NCBI GenBank assembly: GCA_030374765.1
Contig: JARGXX010000087.1
Span: forward strand, 1 to 59,562
Reading direction: 5' to 3'
DNA from: Agarophyton chilense
Lineage: Eukaryota; Rhodophyta; Florideophyceae; Gracilariales; Gracilariaceae
Length of the DNA stretch: 59,562 bases
Part shown: piece by piece, positions 49,601 to 59,562 of the stretch
Layout of the letters: the number at the start of each line of letters is the position of its first letter
Numbering within the stretch: position 1 is the first letter of the stretch
The notes under the pieces: model-generated
Databases searched by the model: none
The model's input: only the letters and a program-made list of their open reading frames with translations
What the model was told of the DNA's origin: nothing
Translations under genes and position numbers: made by a program

Positions 49601-52600
49601 ATGCGGTGGGAATGTGCGGCGTCGCTGTGCTCTGGAGGAACTTAATTTGCTAATTAGGGGTGGCCAAACCTTAATTGCAAGTGTTACCTCGTCATTAAGC
49701 TAATTACATGATATTAGGGGCGCTACTCCTAATTGTAATTGTCCTGCAAACAATGGGAATTGAACCCACGACTTGTGGAAAATATTAACAAATATTAACC
49801 ACTGAGCTAAACGTACTCATATTGGCTTGACTTATGGACTTGCGACGTTTCCATTTAAGGTACTAATCGACTTGCAACTGTTCCCCTTAAGGGTACTTGG
49901 TTGGCGACGGCATTTTTCTATTCCGCGAACGGGGTTTAGGTGTTAAGAAATGCGGTGGGAATGTGCGGCGTCGCTGTGCTCTGGAGGAACTTAATTTGCT
50001 AATTAGGGGTGGCCAAACCTTAATTGCAAGTGTTACCTCGTCATTAAGCTAATTACATGATATTAGGGGCGCTACTCCTAATTGTAATTGTCCTGCAAAC
50101 AATGGGAATTGAACCCACGACTTGTGGAAAATATTAACAAATATTAACCACTGAGCTAAACGTACTCATATTGGCTTGACTTATGGACTTGCGACGTTTC
50201 CATTTAAGGTACTAATCGACTTGCAACTGTTCCCCTTAAGGGTACTTGGTTGGCGACGGCATTTTTCTATTCCGCGAACGGGGTTTAGGTGTTAAGAAAT
50301 GCGGTGGGAATGTGCGGCGTCGCTGTGCTCTGGAGGAACTTAATTTGCTAATTAGGGGTGGCCAAACCTTAATTGCAAGTGTTACCTCGTCATTAAGCTA
50401 ATTACATGATATTAGGGGCGCTACTCCTAATTGTAATTGTCCTGCAAACAATGGGAATTGAACCCACGACTTGTGGAAAATATTAACAAATATTAACCAC
50501 TGAGCTAAACGTACTCATATTGGCTTGACTTATGGACTTGCGACGTTTCCATTTAAGGTACTAATCGACTTGCAACTGTTCCCCTTAAGGGTACTTGGTT
50601 GGCGACGGCATTTTTCTATTCCGCGAACGGGGTTTAGGTGTTAAGAAATGCGGTGGGAATGTGCGGCGTCGCTGTGCTCTGGAGGAACTTAATTTGCTAA
50701 TTAGGGGTGGCCAAACCTTAATTGCAAGTGTTACCTCGTCATTAAGCTAATTACATGATATTAGGGGCGCTACTCCTAATTGTAATTGTCCTGCAAACAA
50801 TGGGAATTGAACCCACGACTTGTGGAAAATATTAACAAATATTAACCACTGAGCTAAACGTACTCATATTGGCTTGACTTATGGACTTGCGACGTTTCCA
50901 TTTAAGGTACTAATCGACTTGCAACTGTTCCCCTTAAGGGTACTTGGTTGGCGACGGCATTTTTCTATTCCGCGAACGGGGTTTAGGTGTTAAGAAATGC
51001 GGTGGGAATGTGCGGCGTCGCTGTGCTCTGGAGGAACTTAATTTGCTAATTAGGGGTGGCCAAACCTTAATTGCAAGTGTTACCTCGTCATTAAGCTAAT
51101 TACATGATATTAGGGGCGCTACTCCTAATTGTAATTGTCCTGCAAACAATGGGAATTGAACCCACGACTTGTGGAAAATATTAACAAATATTAACCACTG
51201 AGCTAAACGTACTCATATTGGCTTGACTTATGGACTTGCGACGTTTCCATTTAAGGTACTAATCGACTTGCAACTGTTCCCCTTAAGGGTACTTGGTTGG
51301 CGACGGCATTTTTCTATTCCGCGAACGGGGTTTAGGTGTTAAGAAATGCGGTGGGAATGTGCGGCGTCGCTGTGCTCTGGAGGAACTTAATTTGCTAATT
51401 AGGGGTGGCCAAACCTTAATTGCAAGTGTTACCTCGTCATTAAGCTAATTACATGATATTAGGGGCGCTACTCCTAATTGTAATTGTCCTGCAAACAATG
51501 GGAATTGAACCCACGACTTGTGGAAAATATTAACAAATATTAACCACTGAGCTAAACGTACTCATATTGGCTTGACTTATGGACTTGCGACGTTTCCATT
51601 TAAGGTACTAATCGACTTGCAACTGTTCCCCTTAAGGGTACTTGGTTGGCGACGGCATTTTTCTATTCCGCGAACGGGGTTTAGGTGTTAAGAAATGCGG
51701 TGGGAATGTGCGGCGTCGCTGTGCTCTGGAGGAACTTAATTTGCTAATTAGGGGTGGCCAAACCTTAATTGCAAGTGTTACCTCGTCATTAAGCTAATTA
51801 CATGATATTAGGGGCGCTACTCCTAATTGTAATTGTCCTGCAAACAATGGGAATTGAACCCACGACTTGTGGAAAATATTAACAAATATTAACCACTGAG
51901 CTAAACGTACTCATATTGGCTTGACTTATGGACTTGCGACGTTTCCATTTAAGGTACTAATCGACTTGCAACTGTTCCCCTTAAGGGTACTTGGTTGGCG
52001 ACGGCATTTTTCTATTCCGCGAACGGGGTTTAGGTGTTAAGAAATGCGGTGGGAATGTGCGGCGTCGCTGTGCTCTGGAGGAACTTAATTTGCTAATTAG
52101 GGGTGGCCAAACCTTAATTGCAAGTGTTACCTCGTCATTAAGCTAATTACATGATATTAGGGGCGCTACTCCTAATTGTAATTGTCCTGCAAACAATGGG
52201 AATTGAACCCACGACTTGTGGAAAATATTAACAAATATTAACCACTGAGCTAAACGTACTCATATTGGCTTGACTTATGGACTTGCGACGTTTCCATTTA
52301 AGGTACTAATCGACTTGCAACTGTTCCCCTTAAGGGTACTTGGTTGGCGACGGCATTTTTCTATTCCGCGAACGGGGTTTAGGTGTTAAGAAATGCGGTG
52401 GGAATGTGCGGCGTCGCTGTGCTCTGGAGGAACTTAATTTGCTAATTAGGGGTGGCCAAACCTTAATTGCAAGTGTTACCTCGTCATTAAGCTAATTACA
52501 TGATATTAGGGGCGCTACTCCTAATTGTAATTGTCCTGCAAACAATGGGAATTGAACCCACGACTTGTGGAAAATATTAACAAATATTAACCACTGAGCT

Positions 52601-55600
52601 AAACGTACTCATATTGGCTTGACTTATGGACTTGCGACGTTTCCATTTAAGGTACTAATCGACTTGCAACTGTTCCCCTTAAGGGTACTTGGTTGGCGAC
52701 GGCATTTTTCTATTCCGCGAACGGGGTTTAGGTGTTAAGAAATGCGGTGGGAATGTGCGGCGTCGCTGTGCTCTGGAGGAACTTAATTTGCTAATTAGGG
52801 GTGGCCAAACCTTAATTGCAAGTGTTACCTCGTCATTAAGCTAATTACATGATATTAGGGGCGCTACTCCTAATTGTAATTGTCCTGCAAACAATGGGAA
52901 TTGAACCCACGACTTGTGGAAAATATTAACAAATATTAACCACTGAGCTAAACGTACTCATATTGGCTTGACTTATGGACTTGCGACGTTTCCATTTAAG
53001 GTACTAATCGACTTGCAACTGTTCCCCTTAAGGGTACTTGGTTGGCGACGGCATTTTTCTATTCCGCGAACGGGGTTTAGGTGTTAAGAAATGCGGTGGG
53101 AATGTGCGGCGTCGCTGTGCTCTGGAGGAACTTAATTTGCTAATTAGGGGTGGCCAAACCTTAATTGCAAGTGTTACCTCGTCATTAAGCTAATTACATG
53201 ATATTAGGGGCGCTACTCCTAATTGTAATTGTCCTGCAAACAATGGGAATTGAACCCACGACTTGTGGAAAATATTAACAAATATTAACCACTGAGCTAA
53301 ACGTACTCATATTGGCTTGACTTATGGACTTGCGACGTTTCCATTTAAGGTACTAATCGACTTGCAACTGTTCCCCTTAAGGGTACTTGGTTGGCGACGG
53401 CATTTTTCTATTCCGCGAACGGGGTTTAGGTGTTAAGAAATGCGGTGGGAATGTGCGGCGTCGCTGTGCTCTGGAGGAACTTAATTTGCTAATTAGGGGT
53501 GGCCAAACCTTAATTGCAAGTGTTACCTCGTCATTAAGCTAATTACATGATATTAGGGGCGCTACTCCTAATTGTAATTGTCCTGCAAACAATGGGAATT
53601 GAACCCACGACTTGTGGAAAATATTAACAAATATTAACCACTGAGCTAAACGTACTCATATTGGCTTGACTTATGGACTTGCGACGTTTCCATTTAAGGT
53701 ACTAATCGACTTGCAACTGTTCCCCTTAAGGGTACTTGGTTGGCGACGGCATTTTTCTATTCCGCGAACGGGGTTTAGGTGTTAAGAAATGCGGTGGGAA
53801 TGTGCGGCGTCGCTGTGCTCTGGAGGAACTTAATTTGCTAATTAGGGGTGGCCAAACCTTAATTGCAAGTGTTACCTCGTCATTAAGCTAATTACATGAT
53901 ATTAGGGGCGCTACTCCTAATTGTAATTGTCCTGCAAACAATGGGAATTGAACCCACGACTTGTGGAAAATATTAACAAATATTAACCACTGAGCTAAAC
54001 GTACTCATATTGGCTTGACTTATGGACTTGCGACGTTTCCATTTAAGGTACTAATCGACTTGCAACTGTTCCCCTTAAGGGTACTTGGTTGGCGACGGCA
54101 TTTTTCTATTCCGCGAACGGGGTTTAGGTGTTAAGAAATGCGGTGGGAATGTGCGGCGTCGCTGTGCTCTGGAGGAACTTAATTTGCTAATTAGGGGTGG
54201 CCAAACCTTAATTGCAAGTGTTACCTCGTCATTAAGCTAATTACATGATATTAGGGGCGCTACTCCTAATTGTAATTGTCCTGCAAACAATGGGAATTGA
54301 ACCCACGACTTGTGGAAAATATTAACAAATATTAACCACTGAGCTAAACGTACTCATATTGGCTTGACTTATGGACTTGCGACGTTTCCATTTAAGGTAC
54401 TAATCGACTTGCAACTGTTCCCCTTAAGGGTACTTGGTTGGCGACGGCATTTTTCTATTCCGCGAACGGGGTTTAGGTGTTAAGAAATGCGGTGGGAATG
54501 TGCGGCGTCGCTGTGCTCTGGAGGAACTTAATTTGCTAATTAGGGGTGGCCAAACCTTAATTGCAAGTGTTACCTCGTCATTAAGCTAATTACATGATAT
54601 TAGGGGCGCTACTCCTAATTGTAATTGTCCTGCAAACAATGGGAATTGAACCCACGACTTGTGGAAAATATTAACAAATATTAACCACTGAGCTAAACGT
54701 ACTCATATTGGCTTGACTTATGGACTTGCGACGTTTCCATTTAAGGTACTAATCGACTTGCAACTGTTCCCCTTAAGGGTACTTGGTTGGCGACGGCATT
54801 TTTCTATTCCGCGAACGGGGTTTAGGTGTTAAGAAATGCGGTGGGAATGTGCGGCGTCGCTGTGCTCTGGAGGAACTTAATTTGCTAATTAGGGGTGGCC
54901 AAACCTTAATTGCAAGTGTTACCTCGTCATTAAGCTAATTACATGATATTAGGGGCGCTACTCCTAATTGTAATTGTCCTGCAAACAATGGGAATTGAAC
55001 CCACGACTTGTGGAAAATATTAACAAATATTAACCACTGAGCTAAACGTACTCATATTGGCTTGACTTATGGACTTGCGACGTTTCCATTTAAGGTACTA
55101 ATCGACTTGCAACTGTTCCCCTTAAGGGTACTTGGTTGGCGACGGCATTTTTCTATTCCGCGAACGGGGTTTAGGTGTTAAGAAATGCGGTGGGAATGTG
55201 CGGCGTCGCTGTGCTCTGGAGGAACTTAATTTGCTAATTAGGGGTGGCCAAACCTTAATTGCAAGTGTTACCTCGTCATTAAGCTAATTACATGATATTA
55301 GGGGCGCTACTCCTAATTGTAATTGTCCTGCAAACAATGGGAATTGAACCCACGACTTGTGGAAAATATTAACAAATATTAACCACTGAGCTAAACGTAC
55401 TCATATTGGCTTGACTTATGGACTTGCGACGTTTCCATTTAAGGTACTAATCGACTTGCAACTGTTCCCCTTAAGGGTACTTGGTTGGCGACGGCATTTT
55501 TCTATTCCGCGAACGGGGTTTAGGTGTTAAGAAATGCGGTGGGAATGTGCGGCGTCGCTGTGCTCTGGAGGAACTTAATTTGCTAATTAGGGGTGGCCAA

Positions 55601-58600
55601 ACCTTAATTGCAAGTGTTACCTCGTCATTAAGCTAATTACATGATATTAGGGGCGCTACTCCTAATTGTAATTGTCCTGCAAACAATGGGAATTGAACCC
55701 ACGACTTGTGGAAAATATTAACAAATATTAACCACTGAGCTAAACGTACTCATATTGGCTTGACTTATGGACTTGCGACGTTTCCATTTAAGGTACTAAT
55801 CGACTTGCAACTGTTCCCCTTAAGGGTACTTGGTTGGCGACGGCATTTTTCTATTCCGCGAACGGGGTTTAGGTGTTAAGAAATGCGGTGGGAATGTGCG
55901 GCGTCGCTGTGCTCTGGAGGAACTTAATTTGCTAATTAGGGGTGGCCAAACCTTAATTGCAAGTGTTACCTCGTCATTAAGCTAATTACATGATATTAGG
56001 GGCGCTACTCCTAATTGTAATTGTCCTGCAAACAATGGGAATTGAACCCACGACTTGTGGAAAATATTAACAAATATTAACCACTGAGCTAAACGTACTC
56101 ATATTGGCTTGACTTATGGACTTGCGACGTTTCCATTTAAGGTACTAATCGACTTGCAACTGTTCCCCTTAAGGGTACTTGGTTGGCGACGGCATTTTTC
56201 TATTCCGCGAACGGGGTTTAGGTGTTAAGAAATGCGGTGGGAATGTGCGGCGTCGCTGTGCTCTGGAGGAACTTAATTTGCTAATTAGGGGTGGCCAAAC
56301 CTTAATTGCAAGTGTTACCTCGTCATTAAGCTAATTACATGATATTAGGGGCGCTACTCCTAATTGTAATTGTCCTGCAAACAATGGGAATTGAACCCAC
56401 GACTTGTGGAAAATATTAACAAATATTAACCACTGAGCTAAACGTACTCATATTGGCTTGACTTATGGACTTGCGACGTTTCCATTTAAGGTACTAATCG
56501 ACTTGCAACTGTTCCCCTTAAGGGTACTTGGTTGGCGACGGCATTTTTCTATTCCGCGAACGGGGTTTAGGTGTTAAGAAATGCGGTGGGAATGTGCGGC
56601 GTCGCTGTGCTCTGGAGGAACTTAATTTGCTAATTAGGGGTGGCCAAACCTTAATTGCAAGTGTTACCTCGTCATTAAGCTAATTACATGATATTAGGGG
56701 CGCTACTCCTAATTGTAATTGTCCTGCAAACAATGGGAATTGAACCCACGACTTGTGGAAAATATTAACAAATATTAACCACTGAGCTAAACGTACTCAT
56801 ATTGGCTTGACTTATGGACTTGCGACGTTTCCATTTAAGGTACTAATCGACTTGCAACTGTTCCCCTTAAGGGTACTTGGTTGGCGACGGCATTTTTCTA
56901 TTCCGCGAACGGGGTTTAGGTGTTAAGAAATGCGGTGGGAATGTGCGGCGTCGCTGTGCTCTGGAGGAACTTAATTTGCTAATTAGGGGTGGCCAAACCT
57001 TAATTGCAAGTGTTACCTCGTCATTAAGCTAATTACATGATATTAGGGGCGCTACTCCTAATTGTAATTGTCCTGCAAACAATGGGAATTGAACCCACGA
57101 CTTGTGGAAAATATTAACAAATATTAACCACTGAGCTAAACGTACTCATATTGGCTTGACTTATGGACTTGCGACGTTTCCATTTAAGGTACTAATCGAC
57201 TTGCAACTGTTCCCCTTAAGGGTACTTGGTTGGCGACGGCATTTTTCTATTCCGCGAACGGGGTTTAGGTGTTAAGAAATGCGGTGGGAATGTGCGGCGT
57301 CGCTGTGCTCTGGAGGAACTTAATTTGCTAATTAGGGGTGGCCAAACCTTAATTGCAAGTGTTACCTCGTCATTAAGCTAATTACATGATATTAGGGGCG
57401 CTACTCCTAATTGTAATTGTCCTGCAAACAATGGGAATTGAACCCACGACTTGTGGAAAATATTAACAAATATTAACCACTGAGCTAAACGTACTCATAT
57501 TGGCTTGACTTATGGACTTGCGACGTTTCCATTTAAGGTACTAATCGACTTGCAACTGTTCCCCTTAAGGGTACTTGGTTGGCGACGGCATTTTTCTATT
57601 CCGCGAACGGGGTTTAGGTGTTAAGAAATGCGGTGGGAATGTGCGGCGTCGCTGTGCTCTGGAGGAACTTAATTTGCTAATTAGGGGTGGCCAAACCTTA
57701 ATTGCAAGTGTTACCTCGTCATTAAGCTAATTACATGATATTAGGGGCGCTACTCCTAATTGTAATTGTCCTGCAAACAATGGGAATTGAACCCACGACT
57801 TGTGGAAAATATTAACAAATATTAACCACTGAGCTAAACGTACTCATATTGGCTTGACTTATGGACTTGCGACGTTTCCATTTAAGGTACTAATCGACTT
57901 GCAACTGTTCCCCTTAAGGGTACTTGGTTGGCGACGGCATTTTTCTATTCCGCGAACGGGGTTTAGGTGTTAAGAAATGCGGTGGGAATGTGCGGCGTCG
58001 CTGTGCTCTGGAGGAACTTAATTTGCTAATTAGGGGTGGCCAAACCTTAATTGCAAGTGTTACCTCGTCATTAAGCTAATTACATGATATTAGGGGCGCT
58101 ACTCCTAATTGTAATTGTCCTGCAAACAATGGGAATTGAACCCACGACTTGTGGAAAATATTAACAAATATTAACCACTGAGCTAAACGTACTCATATTG
58201 GCTTGACTTATGGACTTGCGACGTTTCCATTTAAGGTACTAATCGACTTGCAACTGTTCCCCTTAAGGGTACTTGGTTGGCGACGGCATTTTTCTATTCC
58301 GCGAACGGGGTTTAGGTGTTAAGAAATGCGGTGGGAATGTGCGGCGTCGCTGTGCTCTGGAGGAACTTAATTTGCTAATTAGGGGTGGCCAAACCTTAAT
58401 TGCAAGTGTTACCTCGTCATTAAGCTAATTACATGATATTAGGGGCGCTACTCCTAATTGTAATTGTCCTGCAAACAATGGGAATTGAACCCACGACTTG
58501 TGGAAAATATTAACAAATATTAACCACTGAGCTAAACGTACTCATATTGGCTTGACTTATGGACTTGCGACGTTTCCATTTAAGGTACTAATCGACTTGC

Positions 58601-59227
58601 AACTGTTCCCCTTAAGGGTACTTGGTTGGCGACGGCATTTTTCTATTCCGCGAACGGGGTTTAGGTGTTAAGAAATGCGGTGGGAATGTGCGGCGTCGCT
58701 GTGCTCTGGAGGAACTTAATTTGCTAATTAGGGGTGGCCAAACCTTAATTGCAAGTGTTACCTCGTCATTAAGCTAATTACATGATATTAGGGGCGCTAC
58801 TCCTAATTGTAATTGTCCTGCAAACAATGGGAATTGAACCCACGACTTGTGGAAAATATTAACAAATATTAACCACTGAGCTAAACGTACTCATATTGGC
58901 TTGACTTATGGACTTGCGACGTTTCCATTTAAGGTACTAATCGACTTGCAACTGTTCCCCTTAAGGGTACTTGGTTGGCGACGGCATTTTTCTATTCCGC
59001 GAACGGGGTTTAGGTGTTAAGAAATGCGGTGGGAATGTGCGGCGTCGCTGTGCTCTGGAGGAACTTAATTTGCTAATTAGGGGTGGCCAAACCTTAATTG
59101 CAAGTGTTACCTCGTCATTAAGCTAATTACATGATATTAGGGGCGCTACTCCTAATTGTAATTGTCCTGCAAACAATGGGAATTGAACCCACGACTTGTG
59201 GAAAATATTAACAAATATTAACCACTG

Positions 59228-59562
59228 GGTTTTATTGGCTTTTATGGGTTTGGGTTTTAAGGGTTTTTTAAGGTTTAATCGTTTTTAGGGGTTTTAGGGT
59301 TTTAGGGGTTTAGGGGTTTAGGGGTTTAGGGGTTTAGGGTTTAGGGGTTTAGGGGTTTAGGGGTTTTAGGGTTTAGGGGTTTAGGGGTTTAGGGGTTTAG
59401 GGGTTTAGGGGTTTAGGGGTTTAGGGGTTTTTTAGGGGTTTTAGGGTTTAGGGGTTAGGGGTTTTAGGGGTTTAGGGGTTTAGGGGTTTAGGGGTTTAGG
59501 GGTTAGGGGTTTAGGGGTTTTAGGGGTTTTAGGGGTTTAGGGGTTTAGGGGTTTAGGGGTTT
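59228..59562 (+). repeat. Terminal telomeric block 3
   Basis: After ~60 bp of degenerate sequence, GGGGTTTAG units with some GGGGTTTTAG run to the window end. There are no GGGCG variants, unlike blocks 1 and 2, and three-T units dominate. This fits the chromosome's active end, though the window may stop before the true terminus. Confidence 0.9.

Larger units (their letters stand above)
46385..59227 (-). repeat. 349-bp satellite array, 36 full copies plus 279 bp
   Basis: Unit starts (CAACTGTTCCCC) fall at 46385 + 349n through 58949, and copies look identical by eye. There is no ORF of note. Each unit, read on the minus strand, has a tRNA-like element, an AT-rich middle with two ATTAGGGG telomere-like motifs, a 72-nt module related to the PLE junction, and the palindrome CCCTTAAGGG. 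The last unit is cut inside the A-box of the tRNA-like element, where degenerate telomere sequence begins. The truncation is thus on the outer side, as in the PLE array. Confidence 0.97.

Noticed and set aside
46385..59227. CRISPR-like array
   Set aside because: The whole 349-bp unit is repeated without variable spacers, and the context is a eukaryotic telomere.

Overview
The window is a eukaryotic subtelomere that runs out to a telomere on the right. Three blocks of a G-rich repeat, mostly TTTAGGGG mixed with TTTTAGGGG, have their G-strand reading 5'->3' toward base 59562, so the chromosome terminus lies to the right. The genes carry decayed frames, a candidate 43-nt intron and domain combinations known from fungi and some protists. 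The 3-4 T / 4 G telomere repeat does not let me name a lineage. Nothing bacterial is present (no operons, no RBS pattern).

Left part (1-11.6 kb): three copies of a ~1.06-kb non-coding subtelomeric repeat (116, 1177, 10683), each ending in degenerate telomere-like sequence, flank two minus-strand gene remnants. One (2778-8250) is a broken gene for a large protein: OrsD-type C2H2 zinc fingers, then a tyrosine-recombinase-like domain, then a RecQ-type (telomere-linked-helicase-like) helicase and a Cys-rich tail. The other (9220-10682) is a 5'-truncated N4/N6 DNA methyltransferase followed, in the same frame after one TGA, by a SET domain.

Middle (11.6-46.4 kb): a long telomeric block abuts a head-to-tail array of ten apparently identical 3060-bp units plus an eleventh truncated unit. 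These are Penelope-like retroelements (PLEs) without a GIY-YIG endonuclease, all on the minus strand with 3' ends toward the centromere. Each full unit has ORF1 (coiled-coil, basic), an RT ORF that is probably reached by -1 frameshifting, and a hammerhead ribozyme in the 3' region. The outermost unit is 5'-truncated inside the RT gene and runs directly into telomere repeats, as expected if elements are reverse-transcribed onto the chromosome's 3' G-overhang and then capped.

Right part (46.4-59.6 kb): 36.8 copies of a 349-bp satellite, then the terminal telomere block. Each satellite unit has a minus-strand tRNA-like element with good A and B boxes. Downstream of it lies a ~72-nt module that is clearly related to the PLE unit-unit junction. 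In both, a conserved 9-bp bulged stem encloses a telomere-complementary motif (CCCTAAAACCCC in the PLE RNA). My best integrated reading is an autonomous telomeric PLE plus a tRNA-headed, SINE-like telomeric partner sharing a structured telomere-pairing module. The shared module is visible in the sequence; the joint function is inference.
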